A stretch of 64,000 nucleotides of DNA from CAYVXE01 sp964455375 (GTDB taxonomy: Bacteria > Zhuqueibacterota > Zhuqueibacteria > Oceanimicrobiales > Oceanimicrobiaceae), in NCBI GenBank assembly GCA_964455375.1, contig CAYVXE010000009.1, forward strand, positions 6,506 through 70,505, read 5' to 3'. The translations under genes and the position numbers were made by a program. The notes below the pieces were generated by a model. It did no database searches. It was not told the DNA's origin and saw nothing but the letters and a program-made list of their open reading frames with translations. Shown here piece by piece: positions 8,785 through 18,210 of the stretch. Numbering within the stretch: the first letter of the stretch is position 1; each line of letters opens with the position of its first letter.

Positions 8785-8917
8785 GATGTAACTGGCTTGC
8801 AAAGCATAAATTATTTATGTAGTTTATTCAGAACAGATGAATTGTTTGATAAAGTTTGTTTTTTGTGAGTCCGATTAAATAGACTGTTTTACTTAACAAA
8901 ACGACAAGGAATGTGAG

Positions 8918-9649
8918 ATGAAAGGCGTCATTTTAGCAGGAGGATTAGGAAGTCGTCTGAACCCGTTGACCAAGATCACCAACAAGCACCTTCTTCCCAT
9001 TTATGATAAACCGATGATCTATTATCCGTTGAACACGCTCGTAGAAGCCGGGATCAAAGAAATTCTGATCGTCACGGGTGGCAATCATGCCGGCGATTTT
9101 CTAAAGTTGTTAGGAAACGGTAAAGAGTTTGGCCTTAAGCACTTAAATTATACCTACCAGGAAGGCGAAGGGGGGATTGCAGAGGCCTTGCAGCTTGCAG
9201 AGTTCTTTGCCGATGGCGGTCCGGTGGTGGTCATTCTTGGTGACAACATCGTCGAAAAAAGTATCAGGAAGGCCGTTCAGAAATTTAAGCACCAGGGAGA
9301 AGGCGCCAAAATTTTACTTAAAGAAGTGGAAGATCCGTGGCGGTTTGGCGTTGCGAAACTGGATGGTGAAAATGTCGTAAATATTGTGGAAAAACCAAAG
9401 GAACCCAAATCGAATCTTGTTGTTACCGGGATTTATATGTATGATTTTAAGGTGTTTGAATATGCAAAAACTCTAAAACCATCGCATCGTGGGGAGCTTG
9501 AAATTACCGACGTAAATAATATGTATATTCAAGAAGGCAATTTGACGTATGAGATTTTAGATGGGTGGTGGACTGACGCGGGAACGTTTGAGTCCTTGTA
9601 CCGGGCAAGCTCTTTAGTGGCATCACGGTGTCAGAAGAACGCAGGGTAA
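8918..9649 (+). CDS. rmlA: Glucose-1-phosphate thymidylyltransferase-like nucleotidyltransferase (short form)
   Basis: Sugar-nucleotide pyrophosphorylase of the RmlA family, which makes dTDP-glucose from dTTP and glucose-1-phosphate for rhamnose or related sugars in surface polysaccharides. The signature GGLGSRLNPLT and the substrate-binding segment LLPIYDKPMIYYPL are intact, as are ILGDNIVE, VEKPKEPKSN and GWWTDAGTFES. At 243 aa it lacks the C-terminal helices of the classical 290-aa enzyme, as in the short form common in diverse bacteria. The rest of the rml pathway is not adjacent, so the exact sugar is inferred. A GGAATG segment six bases before the ATG may serve as ribosome site. Confidence 0.87.
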   Translation: MKGVILAGGLGSRLNPLTKITNKHLLPIYDKPMIYYPLNTLVEAGIKEILIVTGGNHAGDFLKLLGNGKEFGLKHLNYTYQEGEGGIAEALQLAEFFADGGPVVVILGDNIVEKSIRKAVQKFKHQGEGAKILLKEVEDPWRFGVAKLDGENVVNIVEKPKEPKSNLVVTGIYMYDFKVFEYAKTLKPSHRGELEITDVNNMYIQEGNLTYEILDGWWTDAGTFESLYRASSLVASRCQKNAG

Positions 9650-9673
9650 ATAAGATTTTTATCATGAAACGAG

Positions 9674-9706
9674 AGCCCTCACAAATATCAGAGGGCTTTT
9701 TTTATT
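9674..9706 (+). terminator. Intrinsic terminator after the nucleotidyltransferase gene
   Basis: AGCCCTC (9674-9680) pairs with GAGGGCT (9691-9697), followed by TTTTTTT. It lies 25 bp after the stop. Confidence 0.85.
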
Positions 9707-9912
9707 TTGTTCTTTACTCAGGATGCATATTTTAGTCAAAATAATTTTTCATCGCAGGAACCGCTGATGACTGGAAAGCGGATTAAACCGTTAAGAAAGG
9801 GTTTCTACGGATTTGTTTTTGTGAAAATGAAAACAATATTTAAGCTATGCACCCAGTCTCAATCCTGCGTCAGATTTAAACACGGCCTGTAAAAATTACC
9901 GAAATTGGTGTG

Positions 9913-10926
9913 CTATTTTGGGGGGTTATTAATCAATTTTTCTGCAATCTGAATGGCGTTGAGAGCGGCGCCTTTTTTTAAATTATCTGCAACAATCCAC
10001 ACGTTCAGACCATATTTTACCGACGGGTCTTTGCGAATTCTTCCCACGTAAACCTCGTCTTTACCGGAAATTTCCGCCGGAGTAGGGTAAACGTTGTTTC
10101 CGGGTTCGTCCATCACTACCACACCCGGCGCGGCACGTAATATGTTTACAGCCTCTTCCGTTTGCAAAGCGTTATGGAATTCCAGGTTTACACTTAAGCT
10201 GTGTGCATTTCTCACCGGTACCCGGACGCAGGTAGCTGTTACGGGTAAATCAGGTTCCTGCAGAATTTTCCGTGTTTCATTAACCATTTTCATTTCTTCA
10301 CCAGTGTAGCCCGAAGCAAGAAACGTATCGATTTGCGGGATGAGATTAAAAGCAATTTGATGTGGGTACACCTCTGGTTTTATCTCTTTATCCTCAAAAA
10401 TAGTTTTGCTTTGCATGTCTAATTCAGCGACTGCATCTTTCCCGGTGCCTGAGACCGCCTGGTAGGTCGAAACGACCACTCGTTTCAGCCGCGCTTTTAG
10501 GTGCAGGGGATTGATTGCCGCCACCATTTGAATGGTTGAGCAGTTTGGGTTGGCAATTATTCGATTCGCTGCTGAAATATCCTCGAAATTTATTTCCGGT
10601 ACGACCAATGGCACATTGTCATCCATCCTGAACGCATTGCTGTTGTCGATAACGGTGCATCCTGATTCCGCAGCGATGGGGGCGAATTTTTTGCTGATCG
10701 CCGTGCCAGCAGAGAAAAAAGCGAAATCAATCCCTTGAAAGGAATCTTCTGACAGGGTTTCGACAGTGATTTTTTGACCTTTGAATGGCATGTTTCGCCC
10801 TGCCGATTGTTCGGACGCTAACAGTCGAAGCGTTTTGACTGGAAATTGTCTTTTTACAAAGAAGTCGATAAAGGCCTGACCTACCAGGCCGGTTGCACCA
10901 ACGACTGCGACGTTTAATTGTTTCAT
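9913..10926 (-). CDS. asd: Aspartate-semialdehyde dehydrogenase
   Basis: Converts aspartyl-phosphate to aspartate-semialdehyde with NADPH, at the branch point to lysine/diaminopimelate, threonine and methionine. The NADP-binding loop is GATGLVGQ (residues 10-17), the catalytic cysteine is C129 in NPNCSTIQM, and the VSTYQAVSGTG and RVPVRNAHS segments of the substrate and active-site region are present. The length of 337 aa matches the family. It stands alone, with the divergent kinase gene across a 157-bp intergenic region. No other pathway gene is near. Confidence 0.96.
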   Translation of the reverse strand: MKQLNVAVVGATGLVGQAFIDFFVKRQFPVKTLRLLASEQSAGRNMPFKGQKITVETLSEDSFQGIDFAFFSAGTAISKKFAPIAAESGCTVIDNSNAFRMDDNVPLVVPEINFEDISAANRIIANPNCSTIQMVAAINPLHLKARLKRVVVSTYQAVSGTGKDAVAELDMQSKTIFEDKEIKPEVYPHQIAFNLIPQIDTFLASGYTGEEMKMVNETRKILQEPDLPVTATCVRVPVRNAHSLSVNLEFHNALQTEEAVNILRAAPGVVVMDEPGNNVYPTPAEISGKDEVYVGRIRKDPSVKYGLNVWIVADNLKKGAALNAIQIAEKLINNPPK

Positions 10927-11083
10927 GAAAGTTCCTTGCGAAAAGTCAAAATTCCAACATTTAACATAAGCATAACAGCATTAAAATAAAAGAATTTTTA
11001 TTCGTCGTCAAACATCAATTTTTAGTTCAATGTCTCCGATAAATATAGAATCAGGGTTGAACGAATAATATGGATCATATCTC

Positions 11084-14000
11084 ATGCACGAAACGTCTGT
11101 TTTAATCGTTGATAATGAATCGATGATTCTGGATTTAATGCAGGAGGCATTAAATAAGGAATATAAAATCTATGCCGCTCCAAGTGGAAAGGAGGCATTA
11201 GGAATCTTAGAGGACAGGCAAGTCCAGATTATTCTTTCCGACCTGCGCATGCCCAAAATGACGGGTCTGCAATTCCTCGAAAAGGCGCAAAGCATTTCAC
11301 CCGATTCCATCAAGATTTTATTTACGGGTTATGCCGATATGGAGTCAGCGGTTCAGGCTGTTAATTCAGGACTGGTTTGGCGGTATTTAAATAAACCTTT
11401 AGACCTGAACAAGTTGTCCCGGATTATAAAAGAAGCAGCCGGGTGCTATGATTCGTATTTAGATAAACAGCATCTAACGCATAAACTCCAGCACATAAAT
11501 AAATCCCTCGAAGAAGAAATTAGCAAACGCACCAGCGATTTTAAAAAATCGGAGGAGCGTTACAAGTTGCTGGTTGAACAAAGTTTGGACGGCATCTATC
11601 GTAGTACCCCAGATGGCCGATTTATCACTGTGAATAAAGCATTTGTGAAAATGCTCGGTTATCGCACAAAAAAGGAATTGATGAGCGTCAATATCACCAG
11701 GGATATTTATTGGTCTGAAAAAGAACGTCACACTGTTCTTTCGCAGTTATCTCAAAAGGCACATCCCGAATCAATCGTTTTCCGGTTAAAAAAGAAAAAC
11801 GGCCAGGCTCTTTGGGTTGAAAATCACGGGCATGCGGTTTACAACGATGATGGGATGATTCGATATTATGAAGGGATCGTTCGTGATATCTCGGATCGAA
11901 AGCAAGCAGAAGATGCGTTGAAAGAACAGAAAGAGTATTTCGAGTCTTTGTTTAAAACCGCTCCCAATCCCATTGTCTTGTTAGATATGAAATCCCATGT
12001 GGTTAATGTAAATCCGGCTTTTGAGAAACTATTTGGTTATACATTAAAGGAAATCAAAGGGGAAAAAATTGAGAAATTTATCGTTCCGGATGACGGGCGT
12101 GAGGAAGCAAAAACGATTTTTAGTCGTGTGAGTCGTGGTAAAAACGTGTTTTGTGAAGTTTTGAGAAAACGCAAAGACGGCTCACTTGTGGATGTGGAAA
12201 TCAGTGGAACCACCATCTCGAACAGGGGCCGGAAGATTGGGTATTACATTAACTATCGGGATAATTCGGAAAGAAAGCGTACTGAAGAAGAACTAAAGTC
12301 GTTAAATTTTGAATTAGTCTCCAGTAAGCAACAATTAAGTGCAGCATTTCAACAGTTGATCGCCAGCAATACTCAGTTAATTGCAAATGAGAAGGCGCTT
12401 CGACAAAGCGAAGAACTTTTTCGTTTGATATCTGAAAACGCTGCGGATTTAATTGCCCTGGTTGATCGAAAGGGAAATTATTTATACAACAGCCCGTCGT
12501 TTCAGACATTGCTAGGTTATTCTCCCCGAGAATTGCTGGGCACGTGGTGTTTTAATTATGTTCATGAGGATAATCAGGGGGAGGTAGTCGAGGCATTTCA
12601 GAAATCGTTGCGTTCTAAAAGCGGACATGTCATCGAGTTTCGCATTAAAGATAAGAACGGGAACTGGCGGGTTGTTGAAACATCCAGCAACGTTATCTGC
12701 GGTGCAAGCGGGGAACCTGAAAAGCTCGTTATGGTTTCACATGATATCACCAAGCGCAAACAAACCGAAAATGAATTACAAAAAGCGAAGGAGTCTTCCG
12801 AATCTGCTAATTTAGCCAAGAGCGAGTTTTTGGCAAATATGAGCCACGAAATCCGGACGCCATTGAATGGAATCATCGGCTATTCAGATTTGTTGTTAGA
12901 TGAAAATTTGTCTGAAGCACAATATGAATTTGCAAAAGTGATTCAATCTTCTGCAAACTACCTCCTGGACATCATCAATGAAATATTGGACTTGTCGAAA
13001 ATTGAGTCTCAGGGAATTGAGTTAGATGAGCGACCGTTTGTTTTAAAAGAAATACTGAACGGTAAAATCCACGTTATTCAGCCTCGGATTGCCGAAAAGG
13101 CCATCGATCTGAGTTTGCACATTTCTGCAGAAGTACCCAAAATATTGATTGGTGATCCCATTCGTGTTGGCCAAATTGTATTGAACCTTTTGGCAAATGC
13201 CGCAAAATTTACCGATGAGGGGTCGATTACGCTTTCCGTTAAACGATCAGAAAAATCGCACGCCACAGAAGATTTGTTCCCGTTGGAAATATGTGTTTCA
13301 GATACCGGAATCGGTATCGCCAATGAAAAATTGGAATACATTTTCCAAAGTTTCAGTCAGGTGGATGGCTCTTCGTCCCGCCGATACGAAGGGACTGGTC
13401 TTGGTTTAGCCATTACAGAAAGGCTCGTGACGTTCATGGGAGGCAAAGTTGATGTTCAAAGCTCCCTGGGTGAGGGGTCTACTTTTGTGATAATGCTGCC
13501 TTTAAAGCCGTATACCCCGGGTAAGAAAAATTATCTTTCAGAAGCCTCTGCAGGGTCAGATCTTTATGACCATGATATTGCTAAGGAACGCAGAAAAATT
13601 AAAAAAATTAAAACGACAACACCCCATGTTTTGCTTGCTGAAGACAATGAGATGAACTGGCGCTTATTTAAAGAAATTTTGACACAAATTGGTTACAAGG
13701 TAACCATTGTCGAAAATGGCGAGGAAGCTTTGCAAGCACTTGCGGTGGAATCTTTCGATATGATTTTAATGGACATGCAAATGCCGGTTATGGATGGTTT
13801 TGAAACAACGCGCAGAATTCGTCAGAATAAAAATTTTGATTCGCTTCCCATTATCGCGTTAACTGCGTACGCAATGATGGGAGACGCTGAGAAGTGCATG
13901 GAGGCGGGCTGTGACAACTATATTACCAAACCAATTAACAAGAAAAAATTTATTTCCTGTATTCGTTCTTACTTTGATGAGACCTCAGAAGATACGACGT

Positions 14001-14311
14001 TGAAAGAAGAAAAATATGATGATCTGGAAGCTGAAATTCAGAAGGAAATGGCAAAACTTAAGGATTACTATTTGGATAATTTACAAAGTCGGTGTCAGTC
14101 ACTGGAAAAGGAATTAGAATTAAAAAATTACAAGGAAATTTCTTTTATTGGCCACAGCATTAAAGGCAGCGGTTCCAGTTACGGTTTTGATGAGATATCA
14201 CAATTGGGATTCGACATTGAACAGGCAGCGCAGAAAAATGATTTGTCTGAGTTGAAGTCGCTTATAGGTAAATTTAGGGAGTTCCTTAAGAACCAAAACG
14301 CGACATTGTAA
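11084..14311 (+). CDS. Hybrid sensor histidine kinase (REC-PAS-PAS-PAS-HisKA-HATPase-REC-HPt)
   Basis: A 1075-aa cytoplasmic phosphorelay protein with no membrane segment. In order: receiver domain (about 5-118, phospho-acceptor D53 in LSDLRMPKMTG), short coiled coil, three PAS domains (about 160-275, 285-400, 445-565; each linked by a DISDRKQAE- or DITKRKQTE-type PAC end), HisKA with H588 in MSHEIRTPLNG, HATPase (about 690-805, DTGIGI and GTGLGLAI), second receiver with D897 in LMDMQMPVMDG, and an HPt domain with H1024 in GHSIKGSG. All key residues are present, so a full four-step relay could run within one chain. No output regulator is adjacent. The soluble PAS domains suggest an internal redox or ligand signal; which one is unknown. 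No clear Shine-Dalgarno precedes the ATG. Confidence 0.95.
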   Translation: MHETSVLIVDNESMILDLMQEALNKEYKIYAAPSGKEALGILEDRQVQIILSDLRMPKMTGLQFLEKAQSISPDSIKILFTGYADMESAVQAVNSGLVWRYLNKPLDLNKLSRIIKEAAGCYDSYLDKQHLTHKLQHINKSLEEEISKRTSDFKKSEERYKLLVEQSLDGIYRSTPDGRFITVNKAFVKMLGYRTKKELMSVNITRDIYWSEKERHTVLSQLSQKAHPESIVFRLKKKNGQALWVENHGHAVYNDDGMIRYYEGIVRDISDRKQAEDALKEQKEYFESLFKTAPNPIVLLDMKSHVVNVNPAFEKLFGYTLKEIKGEKIEKFIVPDDGREEAKTIFSRVSRGKNVFCEVLRKRKDGSLVDVEISGTTISNRGRKIGYYINYRDNSERKRTEEELKSLNFELVSSKQQLSAAFQQLIASNTQLIANEKALRQSEELFRLISENAADLIALVDRKGNYLYNSPSFQTLLGYSPRELLGTWCFNYVHEDNQGEVVEAFQKSLRSKSGHVIEFRIKDKNGNWRVVETSSNVICGASGEPEKLVMVSHDITKRKQTENELQKAKESSESANLAKSEFLANMSHEIRTPLNGIIGYSDLLLDENLSEAQYEFAKVIQSSANYLLDIINEILDLSKIESQGIELDERPFVLKEILNGKIHVIQPRIAEKAIDLSLHISAEVPKILIGDPIRVGQIVLNLLANAAKFTDEGSITLSVKRSEKSHATEDLFPLEICVSDTGIGIANEKLEYIFQSFSQVDGSSSRRYEGTGLGLAITERLVTFMGGKVDVQSSLGEGSTFVIMLPLKPYTPGKKNYLSEASAGSDLYDHDIAKERRKIKKIKTTTPHVLLAEDNEMNWRLFKEILTQIGYKVTIVENGEEALQALAVESFDMILMDMQMPVMDGFETTRRIRQNKNFDSLPIIALTAYAMMGDAEKCMEAGCDNYITKPINKKKFISCIRSYFDETSEDTTLKEEKYDDLEAEIQKEMAKLKDYYLDNLQSRCQSLEKELELKNYKEISFIGHSIKGSGSSYGFDEISQLGFDIEQAAQKNDLSELKSLIGKFREFLKNQNATL

Positions 14312-14352
14312 TCATACCCATGCGTCAATTTGTATGTGCATTTCCCGCATAG

Positions 14353-14380
14353 GTGCTTCGAGAAAGGCACAAAGTTTTTT
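14353..14380 (+). terminator. Probable terminator after the hybrid kinase
   Basis: GTGCTT (14353-14358), loop, then AAGGCAC (14364-14370) form a short stem, and AAAG plus TTTTTT follows. It lies 42 bp after the kinase stop. Confidence 0.5.
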
Positions 14381-14456
14381 CCCTCCATCCAACTTTAAAA
14401 CACTCACATTCTAAAAAATTGCCGGGAATACTTCAGGAAGGCACCAGCGTTTTGAG

Positions 14457-14485
14457 TTGACATTTTGGTGGAAATTGGTTTTATT
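14457..14485 (+). promoter_or_regulatory. Sigma-70-like promoter for the exonuclease gene
   Basis: TTGACA (14457-14462), a 17-bp spacer and TTTATT (14480-14485) match the housekeeping pattern. The start codon is about 85 bp downstream of the predicted start site. Confidence 0.5.
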
Positions 14486-14576
14486 TTATTTCTCATGAAG
14501 TAATTGACCCTCTCCTTTACCGTTGTTCTTCATGGTAAGGATAATATAAGGATTTTCATAAAATTCAAGGCTTAGC

Positions 14577-15458
14577 ATGTCTGAAATCTATTTGATTGAC
14601 GCCAGCCCATATATATTTCGCGCTTATTATTCAATTCCAACAACGATGAAATCACCCGGTGGAAATGCGGTGAATGCTGTTTATGGCTTTACCGATTTTC
14701 TGCTCCAGATTCTAAAAAGGAAAAGGCCACAATATATCGCAGTCGCTTTCGACGGCAGTTTGACCACATCTTTCAGAAATGACATCTATCCGGAGTATAA
14801 ATCGCAACGGGATCTGCCGCCTGCTGCGTTGGAAACACAAATACATTCATGTCTTGAGATGGCGAAAGCACTGGGGATGAGAACATTTATCGATGATCAA
14901 TTTGAGTCCGATGATTTAATCGGCTCTATTCTTGCAAAAATAAGGTACGAATTTCATTCATTTTGTATCGTGTCCAGCGATAAGGACTTTGCGCAATTGG
15001 TGGATGAGAAAACGTGTCTGTGGGATTTTGCACGGGATCGATCTTACGATATCGGAAAAGTTCAGGAAAAATTTGGTGTAATGCCGGAACGGATTGTCGA
15101 TCTTTTTGCTTTGATGGGAGATGCCGTGGATAATATCCCGGGGGTCAAAGGAATTGGAGCTAAAACGGCGGTTAAACTTTTAACTCAATTTGATAATTTG
15201 GAAAATATTTATGCAAGGTTAGAGTCTTTTGACGGAGATGGATTCAGGGGTTGGCAGTCTGTAAAAGAGAAATTGAAATCTGCAAAAAATCTGGCAGAAA
15301 TATCAAAAGTGCTAGCTCGAATTTCAGTGGATGCTCCTCTTGAGCTTAAGGTACAAGATCTACGGTATCAGGGTGTCTCTGAGTCAGAGGTGGAACGACT
15401 TTTTGAAAAATATGGATTTCAAAGAATCCGGCAAAGAATTCCACAATGGGCTTTTTGA
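14577..15458 (+). CDS. Stand-alone 5'-3' exonuclease (FEN / PolA N-domain family)
   Basis: A 293-aa protein equivalent to the 5'-nuclease domain of DNA polymerase I, without any polymerase part. The acidic metal-binding clusters are visible: LIDASPYIFRAYYS at the N-terminus, FESDDLIGS, VSSDKDFAQLV, and GDAVDNIPGVKGIGAKTA, the last running into the helix-hairpin-helix DNA-binding motif. It would remove RNA primers or 5' flaps in replication and repair. Free-standing homologues are common, and whether a full-length PolA exists elsewhere in this genome cannot be seen. It has its own promoter and lies between the kinase and the acc cluster. Confidence 0.92.
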   Translation: MSEIYLIDASPYIFRAYYSIPTTMKSPGGNAVNAVYGFTDFLLQILKRKRPQYIAVAFDGSLTTSFRNDIYPEYKSQRDLPPAALETQIHSCLEMAKALGMRTFIDDQFESDDLIGSILAKIRYEFHSFCIVSSDKDFAQLVDEKTCLWDFARDRSYDIGKVQEKFGVMPERIVDLFALMGDAVDNIPGVKGIGAKTAVKLLTQFDNLENIYARLESFDGDGFRGWQSVKEKLKSAKNLAEISKVLARISVDAPLELKVQDLRYQGVSESEVERLFEKYGFQRIRQRIPQWAF

Positions 15459-15485
15459 AAATGAATTTCACGTAACAAAAAGTGG

Positions 15486-15514
15486 TTGATTTTTAGAGAA
15501 ACATCGGTTATATT
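15486..15514 (+). promoter_or_regulatory. Sigma-70-like promoter for accB-accC-gcvH
   Basis: TTGATT (15486-15491), 17 bp, TATATT (15509-15514). The same hexamer pair with the same spacing occurs before the peptide gene at 31541-31569 (minus strand), which supports both. The leader to accB is about 120 nt. Confidence 0.5.
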
Positions 15515-15643
15515 AAAAATCTTTAAGTATCCGGCCATATACAATATTTAGTGAATAAGATAGCGCATGATTTAATAGTCCGGGTAAAAGACAAAAAATG
15601 TAACATAAGTGTCTGCTGATGCAGTCATTTATGAGGAGGTAGA

Positions 15644-16111
15644 ATGAAAGAAGAGGAAATTAAGCGATTAATAAAAATAGTTGAAGAAAGCAACATTGGC
15701 GTGTTGGAAATTACCCGTTGGGGGAGGACGATAAAAATCTCAAAATTTTCTTCTAATTCACATCATAATGTTACCAATTTAGAACCTGCCACACAGGCTA
15801 CGGCTCCGGCGTCAACTGTACCCGGGAAAGAGACTGACTCGGCCAAGGAAAGAGAATCAGGCCGTTCGAATGCGACGGAAATAAAATCCCCGATGGTCGG
15901 CACGTTTTACAGCGCACCGGCCCCGGATGCTGACCCGTACATAGGCGTTAATTCCATTGTAAGAAAAGGGCAGGTGTTATGCATTATTGAGGCGATGAAG
16001 TTAATGAATGAGATAGAGTCTGAATTCGATGGGACGATTGTTGAAGTCCTCGTTGAAAATGCCCAGCCTGTTGAATACAATCAACCATTATTTAGAATTG
16101 AAAAAGCATAG
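15644..16111 (+). CDS. accB: Acetyl-CoA carboxylase biotin carboxyl carrier protein
   Basis: Carries the biotin that moves CO2 from biotin carboxylase to the carboxyltransferase in the first step of fatty-acid synthesis. The C-terminal biotinyl domain (about 78-155) has the EAMKLMNEI motif with K119 as the biotinylated lysine. An Ala/Pro/Thr-rich linker (about 46-75) joins it to the N-terminal helix, as is usual. A strong Shine-Dalgarno (AGGAGGT, three bases before the ATG) fixes the start. accC follows after 45 bp. The carboxyltransferase genes accA/accD are not in the window. Confidence 0.95.
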   Translation: MKEEEIKRLIKIVEESNIGVLEITRWGRTIKISKFSSNSHHNVTNLEPATQATAPASTVPGKETDSAKERESGRSNATEIKSPMVGTFYSAPAPDADPYIGVNSIVRKGQVLCIIEAMKLMNEIESEFDGTIVEVLVENAQPVEYNQPLFRIEKA

Positions 16112-16156
16112 ACATAAATTCCGTCGCCATGACGACGTAAATTCCTGAGGTTTTGC

Positions 16157-17500
16157 TTGTTTAAAAAGATACTTATTGCTAACAGAGGTGAAATTGCGCT
16201 TAGGATCATAAGAGCCTGCAAAGAGCTGGACATTCAAACGGTGGCTGTGTATTCGGAGGCGGATGCAGATTCACTACATGTACGATTTGCCGATGAAGTG
16301 GTTTGTATTGGACCAGGTCCCAGTAACCAGAGTTATTTGCAAATACCACGCATCATCAGTGCCGCTGAAGTAACCAATTCTGAAGCGATTCATCCTGGCT
16401 ACGGTTTTTTAGCTGAAAATGCCGAGTTTGCTGAAATCTGTGAGTCGTGTAACATCAAATTTATCGGTCCATCGCCGCAAATGATCAACAGCATGGGGAA
16501 TAAATCCTATGCGAAAAACACCATGAAAAAATCCGGAGTACCTGTCATTCCGGGAAGTGAAGGGATTTTACAGAATGTGCAGGACGCCAGAAAAATTGCA
16601 AATGAAATCGGTTATCCGGTCATTGTAAAAGCATCCGCGGGTGGTGGTGGCCGAGGGATGCGTATCGTTCGTGAAGAGATAACACTTGAAAATGCGTTTA
16701 GTACGGCGAGGAATGAAGCCGTAGCGGGGTTTGGAAATCCTGATCTTTATATGGAGAAGTATTTTGAGAACCCCCGTCATATTGAAGTACAGTTGTTGGG
16801 GGACGCTCATGGAAATGTCTTTGCTTTGGGTGAGCGGGAATGTTCCATTCAACGGAAGCATCAGAAATTGATTGAAGAATCTCCGTCCCCGGTTATTACT
16901 CCGAAAATACGAAAAGAAATGTGTGATGCGGCGATTAAAGGAGCTAAGTCCGTGGGATATCAGAGTGTCGGTACCATCGAATTCCTTTTCGAAAATGGTG
17001 CGTTCTATTTTATGGAAATGAACACCAGAATTCAAGTGGAGCATCCAGTGACAGAAGCAGTGTTCGGCACGGATTTGATTAAATGGCAAATTGAAGTCGC
17101 AGCAGGTGAAAAAATAAATTGGAAAAAGGATTACAAATTACGCGGGCATGCCATAGAGTGTCGTATTAATGCTGAAGATCCGGCAAAAAATTTTCGACCC
17201 TCACCGGGACAAATTACGAGTTTCCATGTGCCCGGAGGGCCAGGTGTGCGTGTTGATACACATGCCTATGCGCAATATATTATCCCGCCTTATTACGACT
17301 CCCTCATTGCAAAAATTATTACGCATGGTAACGACAGAGAAGAGGCAATTTTGAGAATGAGCAGAAGTCTGGAAGAATTTGTAATTGAGGGGATAAAAAC
17401 AACGATACCGTTTCATCAGTTAATTCTGGAAGATAAAGATTTCCTGTCTGGAAATTTTGATACAAAATACGTAGAAAAGTTACAAGAATCTCTTTATTAA
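16157..17500 (+). CDS. accC: Acetyl-CoA carboxylase biotin carboxylase subunit
   Basis: ATP-dependent carboxylation of the biotin on AccB. The ATP-grasp fold is complete: the N-terminus FKKILIANRGEIALRII, the glycine-rich loop GGGGRGMRIV, RECSIQRKHQK, and the metal/biotin site EMNTRIQVEHPVTE, then the C-terminal biotin carboxylase domain. The 447 aa match the family. The start is a TTG at 16157, chosen because GAGG lies six bases upstream and the conserved N-terminus begins exactly there. It lies in an operon with accB and gcvH. Confidence 0.96.
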   Translation: MFKKILIANRGEIALRIIRACKELDIQTVAVYSEADADSLHVRFADEVVCIGPGPSNQSYLQIPRIISAAEVTNSEAIHPGYGFLAENAEFAEICESCNIKFIGPSPQMINSMGNKSYAKNTMKKSGVPVIPGSEGILQNVQDARKIANEIGYPVIVKASAGGGGRGMRIVREEITLENAFSTARNEAVAGFGNPDLYMEKYFENPRHIEVQLLGDAHGNVFALGERECSIQRKHQKLIEESPSPVITPKIRKEMCDAAIKGAKSVGYQSVGTIEFLFENGAFYFMEMNTRIQVEHPVTEAVFGTDLIKWQIEVAAGEKINWKKDYKLRGHAIECRINAEDPAKNFRPSPGQITSFHVPGGPGVRVDTHAYAQYIIPPYYDSLIAKIITHGNDREEAILRMSRSLEEFVIEGIKTTIPFHQLILEDKDFLSGNFDTKYVEKLQESLY

Positions 17501-17535
17501 TATGTTAGTTAATGAATGACCTGAGGAGTAAAAGC

Positions 17536-17913
17536 ATGAACGTACCACAGGAGTTGTCTTATACCGCTGAACATGAATGGGTCAGTATTGACGGAGATAT
17601 TGCTACGGTGGGTATTACTGATTATGCACAAAGTGAATTGGGTGATATCGTTTTTGTAGAAATGCCGGATGTGGGTGATGAAACGACACAAATGGAGGTT
17701 TTCGGAACCATTGAAGCTGTAAAAGCCGTGTCCGAACTCTTTGCTCCTTTCACCGGCAAAGTCACTGACGTTAATTCAGCTTTGGAAGAGCAGCCCGAGC
17801 TCGTAAATAGTGATCCGTACGGAGAAGGATGGATTATTAAAATAAAAATAGTTAATCACACTGAAAAAGATAAATTACTTTCTTCGGAACAATATAAAGC
17901 GCAAATCGCATAG
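17536..17913 (+). CDS. gcvH: Glycine cleavage system H protein
   Basis: A 125-aa lipoyl carrier that shuttles the aminomethyl group between the P, T and L proteins of glycine cleavage; in some bacteria it also serves as a lipoyl relay for other enzymes. K63 in IEAVKAVSE is the lipoylation site, and YTAEHEWV and GITDYAQSELGDIVFVEMP are typical. I place the start at the ATG at 17536, with TGAGGAG nine bases upstream, rather than the in-frame ATG at 17512. The gene is 35 bp behind accC and no gcvP or gcvT is near. Confidence 0.95.
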   Translation: MNVPQELSYTAEHEWVSIDGDIATVGITDYAQSELGDIVFVEMPDVGDETTQMEVFGTIEAVKAVSELFAPFTGKVTDVNSALEEQPELVNSDPYGEGWIIKIKIVNHTEKDKLLSSEQYKAQIA

Positions 17914-18175
17914 TGTGCAATATTTGCGTAGTCACCTCCTAAGATGTTACAGGATGGGAATCGCTTCTTGGAAATTAGATATCTTGTAAGTATTTGTAAG
18001 TGTCGTAATATCAATTTCTTGCGTAACTTCTAAAAATTGTTGTTTAATGGTGTGAAAATTGCAACATGAACTGATACAATTGAAAATGACTGTGTCGGGT
18101 GCCAAAATCGAAACAAACTGTATGTTTTGTTAAAGTAATGTCACTTTCTGACCGATTGTAATTACTAAAAAAGTC

Positions 18176-18204
18176 TTGACAAAAAGAATTCAAATTTTTA
18201 TATT
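18176..18204 (+). promoter_or_regulatory. Near-consensus sigma-70-type promoter
   Basis: TTGACA (18176-18181), exactly 17 bp, TATATT (18199-18204). Predicted transcription start is near 18211. It is among the best housekeeping-type promoter matches seen in the window. Confidence 0.75.
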
Positions 18205-18210
18205 AAGTAT

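Larger units (their letters stand above)
8535..8917. other. Intergenic region holding a terminator and a palindromic repeat
   Basis: These 383 bp hold the terminator at 8564-8596 and the repeat copy at 8684-8784. The last 130 bp are AT-rich and presumably carry the promoter for the nucleotidyltransferase gene at 8918, but I could not define it. No gene is visible. Confidence 0.6.

Noticed and set aside
16568..17089. 173-codon minus-strand frame inside accC
   Set aside because: Shadow of a highly conserved gene with no features of its own.
17932..17940. TCACCTCCT, identical to the 3' tail of 16S rRNA (anti-Shine-Dalgarno), just after gcvH
   Set aside because: A 9-mer is expected about once in a window of this size on two strands, and no rRNA context surrounds it.
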